A stretch of 64,000 nt of DNA from CAJQGY01 sp964417685. GTDB lineage: Bacteria; Pseudomonadota; Gammaproteobacteria; Magnimaribacterales; D2472. Numbering within the stretch: the first letter of the stretch is position 1; each line of letters opens with the position of its first letter. The stretch spans positions 1 to 64,000 of the forward strand of contig CAYQIT010000002.1 of NCBI GenBank assembly GCA_964417685.1, given 5' to 3'. The notes beneath the pieces were generated by a model, which had not been told where the DNA came from, did not search any database, and was given only the letters and a program-made list of their open reading frames with translations. Positions 34,429 through 42,429 of the stretch are shown here, piece by piece. Made by a program: the position numbers and the translations under genes.

Positions 34429-35637
34429 TTAATATTCTGAAAAAATCAAAGTTGCATTTGTTCCACCAAACCCGAATGAGTTACTCATTGCGCAGGAAAT
34501 TTTTTGCTCTCTAGTTTCTTGATTTATATCCAAGCCATTAGCCTCATCAACCAAGTTGCCGATATTAATCGATGGAGCTATAAAGTTTTCATTGATCATC
34601 ATTATTGTATAAATTGCTTCTTGAACTCCTGTTGCACCCAAAGAATGACCAGTCATAGACTTTGTAGAGCTAATAGTTGGAATATTATTTTCAAAGACCT
34701 TTTTTATTGCATTGAGTTCAGCTAAGTCACCTACAGGTGTGCTAGTACCATGTGCATTAATATAATCAACAGATTTTTTTGATGTTGTCAGAGCACCTCT
34801 CATGCATCTTTCTGCTCCCTCTCCAGACGGGGCGACCATATCGTACCCATCTGAGTTAGCAAAATACCCAGATAATTCTGCAATTATATTAGCACCTCTA
34901 TTTTTTGCATGATCCTCGTCTTCTAAGACAAGAATACCAGCACCTCCTGATATAACAAATCCATCCCTATCAATATCAAAAGCCCTTGATGCAGCAGAGG
35001 GATTATCATTGAAGTTTGATGAAAGGGCGCCCATTGCATCAAACATACATGAAGAACTCCAGTGCTCGTCTTCTCCACCTCCAACAAGGACAATATCTTG
35101 TTGACCAGATTTTATTAAGTCTGCTCCGTGACCAATGCAGTGCGCGCTTGTTGAGCAAGCAGATGAAATTGAATAGTTCACTCCTTGAAGTTTTAAGGCT
35201 GTTCCCAATATAGCTGCTACTGTACTCCCCATAGTTTTTGTTACTGCATAGGGGCCAATCCTTTTTGGGCCTTTATCCCTTGTTATATCTGCTGTAACAA
35301 CTTGAGCTTTTGTTGACGCACCACCAGATCCTGCAACAATCCCAACTCTAGGATTTGATAGCATCTCATCACTAAGACCTGACATATCAATAGCATCTAG
35401 CGCTGCTAGATAAGCATATGCTGGGGCTTCTCCCATGAATCTTAAAAGTTTCCTATCAATAACTTCTTTAAGATCAATATCAATACTTCCAGATATCTGG
35501 CTCCTAAAGTTCATATCTGCATATGTCTGATTCTTTACTATCCCAGACTTTCCATTTTGCAAACTATGCAGGACATCTTTATATGAATGGCCTATACATG
35601 ACTTTATTCCAATTCCTGTTACTACAACTTTTTTCAT
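34429..35637 (-). CDS. fabB: 3-oxoacyl-[acyl-carrier-protein] synthase I
   Basis: FabB condenses malonyl-ACP with acyl-ACP and extends the unsaturated intermediate made by FabA. The 402 residues match E. coli (406). The catalytic triad is C161 (SACSTSAHC), H296 (NAHGTSTPVGD) and H331 (MTGHSLGATG). It lies 2 nt downstream of fabA on the minus strand. FabA plus FabB is the oxygen-independent route to unsaturated fatty acids, typical of alpha- and gammaproteobacteria. Confidence 0.97.
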   Translation of the reverse strand: MKKVVVTGIGIKSCIGHSYKDVLHSLQNGKSGIVKNQTYADMNFRSQISGSIDIDLKEVIDRKLLRFMGEAPAYAYLAALDAIDMSGLSDEMLSNPRVGIVAGSGGASTKAQVVTADITRDKGPKRIGPYAVTKTMGSTVAAILGTALKLQGVNYSISSACSTSAHCIGHGADLIKSGQQDIVLVGGGEDEHWSSSCMFDAMGALSSNFNDNPSAASRAFDIDRDGFVISGGAGILVLEDEDHAKNRGANIIAELSGYFANSDGYDMVAPSGEGAERCMRGALTTSKKSVDYINAHGTSTPVGDLAELNAIKKVFENNIPTISSTKSMTGHSLGATGVQEAIYTIMMINENFIAPSINIGNLVDEANGLDINQETREQKISCAMSNSFGFGGTNATLIFSEY

Positions 35638-35639
35638 AA

Positions 35640-36161
35640 TTAAAAATTACTTGTATCTTTAAATAATCCCACTTTAAGATTTTCAGCAGAATAAACTTCT
35701 CTATCATCAACATACATTTTTCCATGAGCCAGGCCAAGAACTGCACCTCTGTTAATAATCCTTTTTATATCTAACTCATATCTTACTATTTTAGAAGTTG
35801 GTAAGACTTGCCCAAAAAACTTAACTTTTTCTGCACCTAAGGCTCGACCAACTCCAGACAATCCAGACCATAAAAGAAAAAAGCCCAGTAGCTGCCACAT
35901 AGCATCCAATCCAAGACAACCAGGCATAACAGGATCTTCCTTGAAATGACAATCAAAAAACCATAGTTCAGGGCTTATATTTAATTCGGCAATTATTTTG
36001 CCTTTATTAAACTCACCTTGGTCATCATTGATCAATTTAATTGAATCAAACATAAGCATGTTATCTGAAGGAAGCCTTCCATCTCCTTCATTAAATAATT
36101 TACCATTGCCACAATCAATTAAGTCTTGTTTTGAGTATTGGTTTTGAGGAACAAACATCAC
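35640..36161 (-). CDS. fabA: 3-hydroxydecanoyl-ACP dehydratase/isomerase
   Basis: FabA dehydrates 3-hydroxydecanoyl-ACP and isomerises the trans-2 product to cis-3, starting unsaturated fatty acid synthesis. The 173 residues match E. coli (172). The catalytic H72 and D86 lie in DCHFKEDPVMPGCLGLDAMWQ. The ATG overlaps the ispB stop by 4 nt, so ispB-fabA-fabB form one transcription unit. Confidence 0.97.
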   Translation of the reverse strand: MMFVPQNQYSKQDLIDCGNGKLFNEGDGRLPSDNMLMFDSIKLINDDQGEFNKGKIIAELNISPELWFFDCHFKEDPVMPGCLGLDAMWQLLGFFLLWSGLSGVGRALGAEKVKFFGQVLPTSKIVRYELDIKRIINRGAVLGLAHGKMYVDDREVYSAENLKVGLFKDTSNF

Positions 36162-37018
36162 TTATCTCTATTAATAGAATTACTTAACAAGTTTAACATC
36201 TCATCTCTTACAGTTTTAATTTTAATTCGATGTGCTGATTTTTCTGCTGAATGAAAATAATTCATCGCAAGCTCATGGGTGGACTTAATACCGCCAAGGT
36301 CTGAGATTAAAGAATAAAGCTTGTTGTTATCTATAAAATCTTTTTTTAAAAAGCCCTTAAGAAGTTTTTCTTGAGCTTTATTTGCATTTTTATAAGCAAA
36401 GTAAAATGGGTAAGTAATCTTTTTTTCTTTTATGTCTTGAAAATTAGGTTTGCCTGACGAGCTTTCAATCTTATAATCGAGCAAATCATCCTTTATTTGA
36501 AATAATATCCCTAAATTTTTTGAAAAATTGGTTGAATTTTTTATATATGAAGCATCTCCATTAGCCAAGATGGCGCCTGATCTTGCTGCTGCTTCGAATA
36601 GTCTTCCTGTCTTAAAGTAGCTTATCTTTAAGAGATTTTCTAAAGATATATTAATATTATTTATACCATCTAACTGGATTAGCTCTCCTTTTGAAATTTC
36701 ATTCGTTGCATTAGAAAGCTCTTTTAGGATTCTCATATCATTTAATTCAACCATTAACATAAATGCTTTTGAGTAGATGTAATCACCTATAAGTACACTG
36801 TGCGAATTAGTCCATATGTTATTAACAGACGCTGCACCTCTCCTAGTTTGAGACGAGTCAACCACATCATCATGAACCAAAGTTGCTGTATGAAGAAGCT
36901 CTATAACGGATGCAAGCTTAAGTCTTTTATTAGCTTTTCTTTTATCTATTGATGAGGTAATTAACGATAGTTTTGCTCTAACTTGTTTGCCATTTGATTG
37001 AAAAATATAATCATACAA
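36158..37018 (-). CDS. ispB: long-chain polyprenyl diphosphate synthase (octaprenyl type)
   Basis: This trans-prenyltransferase makes the ubiquinone/menaquinone side-chain precursor. Both aspartate-rich motifs are present: DDVVD (residues 50-54 from this start) and DDLLD (177-181). The small residues before the first motif (HTATLVHDD) are typical of long-chain synthases. The listed start is TTG 37018 and gives 286 residues, short for the family (about 320). In-frame homology-like sequence continues upstream to a stop at 37124-37126 without ATG, GTG or TTG. A good AGAGGG site (37108-37113) precedes ATC/ATT codons at 37094-37099, so the true start is probably there. The usual GKRxRP motif reads GKQVRAK. 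The gene diverges from rplU, as in E. coli. Confidence 0.88.
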   Translation of the reverse strand: MYDYIFQSNGKQVRAKLSLITSSIDKRKANKRLKLASVIELLHTATLVHDDVVDSSQTRRGAASVNNIWTNSHSVLIGDYIYSKAFMLMVELNDMRILKELSNATNEISKGELIQLDGINNINISLENLLKISYFKTGRLFEAAARSGAILANGDASYIKNSTNFSKNLGILFQIKDDLLDYKIESSSGKPNFQDIKEKKITYPFYFAYKNANKAQEKLLKGFLKKDFIDNNKLYSLISDLGGIKSTHELAMNYFHSAEKSAHRIKIKTVRDEMLNLLSNSINRDK

Positions 37019-37133
37019 CTCAGATATAATTTCCTCTTCAATAATCTCATTTTTAAGAAGACTTTTTACCTTAGATAGTTCTTTATTTATATTAATGATT
37101 TGAAAAACCCTCTTTAAAATTAATTAAAGCAAA

Positions 37134-37139
37134 ATTATA
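37134..37139 (-). promoter_or_regulatory. -10 element of the ispB-fabA-fabB promoter
   Basis: On the minus strand a perfect TATAAT lies at 37139-37134. No convincing -35 hexamer is found 16-18 nt upstream. Transcription would start near 37127, about 15 nt before the AGAGGG ribosome-binding site at 37108-37113. This fits translation starting at 37094-37099 rather than at the distal TTG 37018. Confidence 0.5.
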
Positions 37140-37147
37140 CATAAGTA

Positions 37148-37176
37148 TTGATAAATTCTTCATTAAAGCGTATATT
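37148..37176 (+). promoter_or_regulatory. predicted sigma-70 promoter for rplU-rpmA-obgE
   Basis: TTGATA (37148-37153) and TATATT (37171-37176) are separated by exactly 17 nt, giving an expected start near 37183 and a leader of about 17 nt before the rplU ATG at 37200. The promoter overlaps the control region of the divergent ispB operon. Confidence 0.7.
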
Positions 37177-37199
37177 TTGCCACCTTTAGAGATATTAAT

Positions 37200-37520
37200 A
37201 TGTATGCAGTAATAGAAACAGGCGGAAAACAACACAAAATTGAAAAAGGCATGAAATTGCCTGTAGATTTGTTAAAAGAAGAACCAGGTTCAAAGGTAAC
37301 ATTTGATAATGTTCTTTTATATGTTGATGGTGACAAAGTTGAGATAGGTCAGCCTTATCTCTCCAATGTTAAAGTGACCGCAGAGGTTGTGGACATTGTT
37401 AAATCTGAGAAACTATCCATACTTAGATTCAGAAGAAGAAAGCATAGTATGAGAAAACTTGGACATAGAGCAAAACATTCACAAATTGAAATTAAAGATA
37501 TTAAGATAGAGAGTAAATAA
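37200..37520 (+). CDS. rplU: 50S ribosomal protein L21
   Basis: L21 binds 23S rRNA near domain VI. The 106-residue protein (E. coli 103) begins MYAVIETGGKQHKIEKG and has the C-terminal signature ILRFRRRKHSMRKLGHRAKHSQIEI. It is the first gene of the rplU-rpmA-obgE operon, and its stop overlaps the rpmA ATG by one base. Confidence 0.97.
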   Translation: MYAVIETGGKQHKIEKGMKLPVDLLKEEPGSKVTFDNVLLYVDGDKVEIGQPYLSNVKVTAEVVDIVKSEKLSILRFRRRKHSMRKLGHRAKHSQIEIKDIKIESK

Positions 37521-37777
37521 TGGCACATAAGAAAGCAGGTGGTTCAAGTAAGAACGGAAGAGATTCCAACGCCAAAAGACTTGGCGTAAAAAGATTTGGT
37601 GGACAAACAGTTAAAGCTGGAGAGATTCTTATACGCCAAAGAGGAACCAATACTCATCCTGGAATTAATGTTGGCATTGGTAAAGACGACACACTTTTTG
37701 CAAAAACTGCTGGAACTGTGCAATTTACTTACAAAGGACCTAAAAGCAGAAAAACAGCCAACGTTATTCCTGTATAA
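37520..37777 (+). CDS. rpmA: 50S ribosomal protein L27
   Basis: L27 reaches the peptidyl-transferase centre with its N-terminal tail. The 85 residues equal the E. coli length. It begins MAHKKAGGSSKNGRDS with no Firmicutes-type N-terminal cleavage extension, and has the signature GGQTVKAGEILIRQRGTNTHPG. It overlaps rplU by one base and precedes obgE by 11 nt. Confidence 0.97.
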   Translation: MAHKKAGGSSKNGRDSNAKRLGVKRFGGQTVKAGEILIRQRGTNTHPGINVGIGKDDTLFAKTAGTVQFTYKGPKSRKTANVIPV

Positions 37778-37788
37778 AAACCTAAATC

Positions 37789-38808
37789 ATGAACTTCATT
37801 GACGAGGCCTTTCTCGAAGTAAGGGCTGGAAATGGAGGAGCTGGTGCGTCTAGTTTCAGAAGAGAGAAATACATACCATTTGGTGGACCAGATGGAGGTG
37901 ACGGCGGAAAGGGTGGAGACATTATTTTTCAAGTCAATAAAAATAAAAATACTCTAATTGATTTTCAAAACAAAAAAGTTTTTATAGCTAAAAATGGTAG
38001 ACCTGGTTCAGGTAAAAATAAATCAGGTGCTGCAGCAGAGGATCTTGTTATAGACGTGCCAAAGGGTACAGTTATTTATGATGATTTGTCCAATGAGCAA
38101 TTGTTAGATTGTTGTGATGATGATGTTTCTTACACTGTTGCTGTGGGCGGTGACGGCGGTCAAGGAAATGCTAGATTTAAGTCAAGTACAAATCAAGCGC
38201 CAAGAAAGTTTACTTTGGGTTTTGAAGGAGAAATAAGATCAATAAGACTTGAACTTAAGTCTTTAGCAGATGTTGGCTTGGTTGGATTTCCTAATGCAGG
38301 AAAATCAACCTTTTTAAATAAGGTTTCATCTGCAAAACCAAAAATTGGAAGCTATCCGTTCACAACCTTAAGACCTCACCTTGGTACTATTAGAGGTAAC
38401 GACTCTAGTTTTGTAATAGCTGACATACCAGGACTAATTGAAGGCGCATCAGAAGGGGCTGGGCTGGGCATTAAATTTCTCCAACATATCTCAAGAACTG
38501 GGTTGTTGCTAATATTTGTAGATTTATTTTCAACAGAAGAAAATAATCATATTCAGCAAATCGAACTATTAAAAAAGGAGCTAAGCCTCTATAAAGAAGA
38601 CCTAACTCAAAAGGTTTCATGGATAGTATGTAATAAAATTGACCTTATCAACGATGAAGAAATAGAAGGTATATCTAATAATATTCAGAACCAGCTCAAA
38701 ATAAGTAAAAAAGATATATTCTTTATCTCAGCCGCAACAGGAGCAGGTACAGAAATTCTTCTGAAGTCTTTAGAAGAGGTGATAGTGAGAAGTAAAGAGG
38801 ATCTCTAG
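37789..38808 (+). CDS. obgE: Obg-family ribosome-assembly GTPase
   Basis: ObgE (CgtA) acts in late 50S assembly and stress responses. The N-terminal glycine-rich Obg fold (residues about 1-158) is followed by the G domain with G1 GFPNAGKST at 166-174, DIPGLIEGA and NKID. At 339 residues it lacks the acidic C-terminal extension of the E. coli protein (390). The stop overlaps the convergent rpsT stop by 4 nt (CTAG, 38805-38808). Confidence 0.97.
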   Translation: MNFIDEAFLEVRAGNGGAGASSFRREKYIPFGGPDGGDGGKGGDIIFQVNKNKNTLIDFQNKKVFIAKNGRPGSGKNKSGAAAEDLVIDVPKGTVIYDDLSNEQLLDCCDDDVSYTVAVGGDGGQGNARFKSSTNQAPRKFTLGFEGEIRSIRLELKSLADVGLVGFPNAGKSTFLNKVSSAKPKIGSYPFTTLRPHLGTIRGNDSSFVIADIPGLIEGASEGAGLGIKFLQHISRTGLLLIFVDLFSTEENNHIQQIELLKKELSLYKEDLTQKVSWIVCNKIDLINDEEIEGISNNIQNQLKISKKDIFFISAATGAGTEILLKSLEEVIVRSKEDL

Positions 38809-39068
38809 CCTAGGTTCTTAATAGCTTTTGTCAGTCTGCTTTTAGTTCTTGCTGCAGCATTTTTGTGTATTACTTTTTTTGATGCTGATGAGTCAAGTAC
38901 TTTTTCCGCCTTAACAAGCAGTTCTTTAGCTTTTACAGAATCATTAGCTTCAATAGAAGCTCTGACTGCTTTTACTGCAGTTCTCACCACAGACCTTTGT
39001 GCATGTCTTAACTTATAAGTTTGAGCATTTTGTTTAGCTCTTTTACTTGCTTGTTTTGAGTTCGCCAT
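38805..39068 (-). CDS. rpsT: 30S ribosomal protein S20
   Basis: S20 binds the 5' domain of 16S rRNA. The 87 residues equal E. coli. It begins MANSKQASKRAKQNAQTYKLRHAQRS, an all-helical basic protein with the C-terminal VIHKNAAARTKSRLTKAIKNL. It has its own promoter upstream at 39096-39124 and converges on obgE with a 4-nt stop overlap. Confidence 0.96.
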   Translation of the reverse strand: MANSKQASKRAKQNAQTYKLRHAQRSVVRTAVKAVRASIEANDSVKAKELLVKAEKVLDSSASKKVIHKNAAARTKSRLTKAIKNLG

Positions 39069-39095
39069 AATTCTATATATTTAAAAAGAATGCGT

Positions 39096-39124
39096 AGTTT
39101 AATGATCTAAGCAGTATATGTCTA
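39096..39124 (-). promoter_or_regulatory. predicted sigma-70 promoter for rpsT
   Basis: Read on the minus strand, TAGACA (39124-39119) is followed after 17 nt by TAAACT (39101-39096). Transcription would start near 39089 and give a leader of about 20 nt before the rpsT ATG at 39068. It lies in the 72-nt gap after the small exported-protein gene. Confidence 0.55.
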
Positions 39125-39140
39125 TATAAATGTAAATAAT

Positions 39141-39650
39141 TTATTCCATGAGTTTTCTAGCTTTATTTATGCAATCTCCAGCAGGATTCCAAAACCATCC
39201 TTTAGGATCCCAAGCTCTTCCATGCGCAAGAAATATACATTGTGAATAAGCTTTCTTTGCTAGCTCAATTTCACCCAGTTTCTCGTGAGCAACTGCTTTG
39301 GCCCAAAGAGCCATTGAAACATCATTTACAGCCCAATTCTTGTGAATTTTTTCTTTCTCGTTTCTGGTTACTCTTCCAACTGGAGGATACTTAACTTTGT
39401 TTGCATCGAGTTCTTTTTGCATGATTACAGCTTCCGTTGCAAAAACATTGAAACATGCATCAACAACCTTAATAGATTCTGCATATTTATTCTGGGAAAA
39501 TAGTTCAATAGCTTCTCCAGCCCATAACGCAGAGTCACCTACGTCAGGATCAGTTGAATAACAGTTAAAATGACTATGATTGCCATCAGCATTAATGTTA
39601 GTAGAAAATAGAACCACCAAGAGTGATATATATAAATTATTGAGATTCAT
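39141..39650 (-). CDS. small exported protein of unknown function, TPR-like
   Basis: I do not recognise a named family. The 169-residue product has a clear signal peptide (hydrophobic LYISLLVVLFS core, likely cleavage after NINA at about residue 21). The mature part is helical, with two TPR-like stretches: GEAIELFSQNKYAESIKVVDACF and MALWAKAVAHEKLGEIELAKKAY. Four cysteines in the mature chain could form two disulfides in the periplasm. The C terminus is tryptophan-rich (AWDPKGWFWNPAGDC). It lies alone between tmRNA and rpsT on the same strand, 72 nt before rpsT. Confidence 0.75.
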   Translation of the reverse strand: MNLNNLYISLLVVLFSTNINADGNHSHFNCYSTDPDVGDSALWAGEAIELFSQNKYAESIKVVDACFNVFATEAVIMQKELDANKVKYPPVGRVTRNEKEKIHKNWAVNDVSMALWAKAVAHEKLGEIELAKKAYSQCIFLAHGRAWDPKGWFWNPAGDCINKARKLME

Positions 39651-39709
39651 AATTATTTTTTAAATTAATTTCGAGTTAAAGATATATTATTGATAGAGTC
39701 TTTGCAACA

Positions 39710-40058
39710 TGGTGGAGGCGGCGGGAATTGAACCCGCGTCCATTAATCCTTCAGCCTAACTTCTACATGCATAGCTCACCCAATTGGCTTTTTAACTTTA
39801 TCGACCCGAGGAGCAGGGTGAAAAAGCGAGCTTGATTAAGTTTAACCAAACTGTGTCCAAGCAACACAGCTTGGCTAGACTATGTGTTTTGCCGATGCTT
39901 CAAACCATAGTCAATTCTTGCATCGGTTAGCATTAAGCTGCTAAAGCGTAGTTGTCGTTATTTGCAACTAAATTTTTTGTAGTATGTTTTACAAGAATTA
40001 CCACAATCTTGGCATGCGCTTCGGAGTCCAGTAGAAATGTCGAACCCTGTTCGCCCCC
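39710..40058 (-). ncRNA. ssrA: transfer-messenger RNA (tmRNA)
   Basis: tmRNA with SmpB rescues stalled ribosomes and tags the unfinished peptide for degradation. The 349-nt RNA has a tRNA-like 5' end GGGGGCGAACAGGGTTCGAC and a 3' end with T arm GGGTTCAATTCCC and encoded CCA (39712-39710). The arms GGGGGCG and CGCCTCC close the acceptor stem with one G-U pair. The tag reading frame follows a GCA resume codon at 39965-39963. It lies directly downstream of smpB, as in E. coli. Confidence 0.97.
39933..39965 (-). other. tmRNA-encoded proteolysis tag ANNDNYALAA
   Basis: The codons GCA AAT AAC GAC AAC TAC then GCT TTA GCA GCT and a TAA stop encode ANNDNYALAA. The E. coli tag is ANDENYALAA. The C-terminal ALAA, read by ClpXP, and the internal NYALA are kept. 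The acidic positions 3-4 (DE) are replaced by ND. The tag starts at the resume codon of the ssrA RNA. Confidence 0.93.
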
Positions 40059-40070
40059 ATGGGGTAGAGA

Positions 40071-40076
40071 ATTATA
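40071..40076 (-). promoter_or_regulatory. -10 element of a possible ssrA promoter
   Basis: A perfect minus-strand TATAAT (40076-40071) lies 2 nt after the smpB stop and 12 nt before the mature tmRNA 5' end. The -35 position falls inside the last smpB codons and is weak (TCATCA at 17 nt). Independent transcription of ssrA is plausible but not shown. Confidence 0.45.
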
Positions 40077-40078
40077 CA

Positions 40079-40552
40079 TTATCTATTCGTTTTTGATGAA
40101 TTTTTAAGAATCCTGCCTTGGCTTCTTTCCCAGTCTCTTTTTTTAATATCTTGTCTTTGATCTACTAGTTTCTTACCTTTACCAGTAGCAATATCGCACT
40201 TAACATGATTATTTTTCCAATACATATTAGTCATAATAATTGTAAGACTCTTTTCACCTTTAAGCTTTTGTAGTTGAGCTATTTCTTTTTTGTTCAATAA
40301 TAATTTTCTTGTCCTAAGGGGATCTACATCAAAATTTTTTAAAGATGAAGGAGGGTCAATTTTTATACCTATAAGCCATGCTTCATTCTTTTTAAAAGTA
40401 ACGTAACTATTCTTAACATCTACTTTTTTTTCTCTTAATGATTTTACCTCCCAGCCCTCAAGCACAATTCCAGCTTGAAAAGATTCGCCAAGTTTATAGT
40501 TTCTTGTTGCAGTTTTATTCCTTACAATTAAATTGGAATTATCTTTAGACAT
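40079..40552 (-). CDS. smpB: SsrA-binding protein SmpB
   Basis: SmpB carries tmRNA to stalled ribosomes. The 157 residues match (E. coli 160). It has RNKTATRNYKLGESFQAGIVLEGWEVKSLR near residues 11-40 and a basic C-terminal tail with KKLVDQRQDIKKRDWERSQGRILK. It is transcribed toward ssrA. Its start region is head-to-head with the DUF3429 gene. Confidence 0.97.
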   Translation of the reverse strand: MSKDNSNLIVRNKTATRNYKLGESFQAGIVLEGWEVKSLREKKVDVKNSYVTFKKNEAWLIGIKIDPPSSLKNFDVDPLRTRKLLLNKKEIAQLQKLKGEKSLTIIMTNMYWKNNHVKCDIATGKGKKLVDQRQDIKKRDWERSQGRILKNSSKTNR

Positions 40553-40580
40553 ATCATTATTATGTCTTTTGATACATCAT

Positions 40581-41066
40581 GTGCAACTAAAAGATAATAA
40601 AAAATTGGATATCAATAACTTAAAATCAACATATGGCCATTTGGGCTTTATACCATTTGCCATATTTTCCATTATCCCATGGGTATTTGGTTGGACCTAT
40701 GCTGAAATTTCAATTAAGTGTCAATTATTATATGGAGGAGCAGTTTTAAGTTTTCTTTCAGGTATGACTTGGGGGTGGGAAGATAATCAACCCCATCAAA
40801 AATTTAATTTATCTATGGGTATAGTCTTTAGCCTAATAGGTATTGCAATTATTTTTATGGTCTTTTTTGAATTAATATTTTTTGCACTTATAGCCTCAAT
40901 GATCGTCTTTCAATTGTTTTATCGTTTTGAAAAATCATCACATGATTTTAAGGAAAAGAATGATGATTATAAAAAATTTAGAAAGATGTTATCTTTATTA
41001 GTATCAATTAGTTTTTTGATATCATTTGCATATTGGATAAACCCTTACAGTAACCCTATAACTTAA
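40581..41066 (+). CDS. DUF3429 family membrane protein
   Basis: Function is unknown. The sequence YGHLGFIPF and LLYGGAVLSFLSGMTWGWED matches the DUF3429 pattern, with about four membrane helices and a charged linker before the last one. No ATG is available. Possible starts are TTG 40533 (inside smpB on the other strand), TTG 40569, GTG 40581 and TTG 40605; I list the GTG, giving 161 residues, but the exact start is uncertain. An NSS transporter gene follows 7 nt later. Confidence 0.7.
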   Translation: MQLKDNKKLDINNLKSTYGHLGFIPFAIFSIIPWVFGWTYAEISIKCQLLYGGAVLSFLSGMTWGWEDNQPHQKFNLSMGIVFSLIGIAIIFMVFFELIFFALIASMIVFQLFYRFEKSSHDFKEKNDDYKKFRKMLSLLVSISFLISFAYWINPYSNPIT

Positions 41067-41073
41067 AAACATT

Positions 41074-42429
41074 ATGGAATTAGAAAAACAACTTAAATCG
41101 CATGGTTCATGGATAGGTAAATGGACTTTTATATTAGCTGCCAGTGGATCGGCCGTTGGCCTAGGTAATATTTGGGGCTTTCCCTACAAGGCTGGAACAA
41201 ATGGGGGAGGCGCCTTCGTTTTAATTTATCTTACGTGTATTTTGATAATAGGGCTTCCAATTATGATAAGTGAGGTTGTTATTGGAAGAAGGGCTGGAAA
41301 TAGCCCAGTTAATGCAATGAGGAAGATGGCAATTAATTCAAACAGAACTCCTCTTTGGAGGTTTGTTGGATGGAGTGGAATTCTTGCTGGAATTCTTATC
41401 TTATCTTTTTATAGTGTTATAGCTGGTATATGTTTAAATTATATTTTTATTTCTGCAAGTTCATTAGGAGACATAAGCTCAACTGATCAATTTGGTAGCG
41501 TAATATCATCTCCTGTAAATCTAATGTTTTGGCATACACTTTTTATGGTTTTAACCGCCTTGATTGTATCTGCAGGAATTAAAGACGGTATTGGAAAAAT
41601 GGTAAAAATTTTAATGCCTATGCTTGGTTTCTTGATGATATTCATGGTTATTTATGCAATGGTTAACGGTGATTTTAGTCAAGCAATGAACTTTCTATTT
41701 GCTCCTGACTTCTCAATCGTTACCTCCGACACCTTATTACAAGCAATGGGACAAGCATTTTTTAGTTTAGGATTGGGAATGGGTTCTATTATGGCTTACG
41801 GAGCTTATATGGCTAAAGATCAAGATATTTTTAGTAATTCAACTTCAGTAGCATCACTTGATACCATGGTAGCAATAATTGCAGGTATAGCTATATTCCC
41901 TATTATATTTGCATTTAATTTAGAGCCAAATAGCGGTCCTGGTCTTGTTTTCGTATCTATGTTATCTGCATTTAATCAAATGCAGTTTGGCTATATTATT
42001 GGGCCACTATTTTTTATACTACTTTCTATTGCTGCGCTAAGCTCCTCTATTTCTTTGCTTGAACCTGGAGTAGCCTATCTTTCTGAAGAAGATATTCTGT
42101 CAAGAAGAAAGTCTGCAGCTTTGATATCTTCTGTTGCATGGGTATTGGGAATTGGGTCCGCTCTTAGTTTTAATATTTGGTCTGATCTAACATTTATATC
42201 TGATAGAAATTTTTTAGATTCTATAGAGTTTATCACCAACCAGATACTTCTCCCTGTGGGAGGAATGTTCATTGCAATTTTCGTTGGTTGGTTTATGTCA
42301 AAATCTATTATTAAAGATGAGATAGGAAGAATTAATCCAATTTTATTTAATTTGTGGTTATTCTTTGTAAAGTTCATTGCTCCAACAGGGGTTGCTCTTG
42401 TTATATTTTTTCAATTTTTTCCAATTTAA
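41074..42429 (+). CDS. sodium-dependent transporter, NSS/SNF family
   Basis: The neurotransmitter:sodium symporter family takes up amino acids or related compounds with Na+. The 451-residue protein has eleven to twelve hydrophobic segments and the family signature GSAVGLGNIWGFPYKAGTNGGGAF in helix 1 (about residues 26-49), which contributes the substrate and sodium sites. The substrate cannot be told from sequence alone. The ratA ATG follows directly after its stop. Confidence 0.92.
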   Translation: MELEKQLKSHGSWIGKWTFILAASGSAVGLGNIWGFPYKAGTNGGGAFVLIYLTCILIIGLPIMISEVVIGRRAGNSPVNAMRKMAINSNRTPLWRFVGWSGILAGILILSFYSVIAGICLNYIFISASSLGDISSTDQFGSVISSPVNLMFWHTLFMVLTALIVSAGIKDGIGKMVKILMPMLGFLMIFMVIYAMVNGDFSQAMNFLFAPDFSIVTSDTLLQAMGQAFFSLGLGMGSIMAYGAYMAKDQDIFSNSTSVASLDTMVAIIAGIAIFPIIFAFNLEPNSGPGLVFVSMLSAFNQMQFGYIIGPLFFILLSIAALSSSISLLEPGVAYLSEEDILSRRKSAALISSVAWVLGIGSALSFNIWSDLTFISDRNFLDSIEFITNQILLPVGGMFIAIFVGWFMSKSIIKDEIGRINPILFNLWLFFVKFIAPTGVALVIFFQFFPI

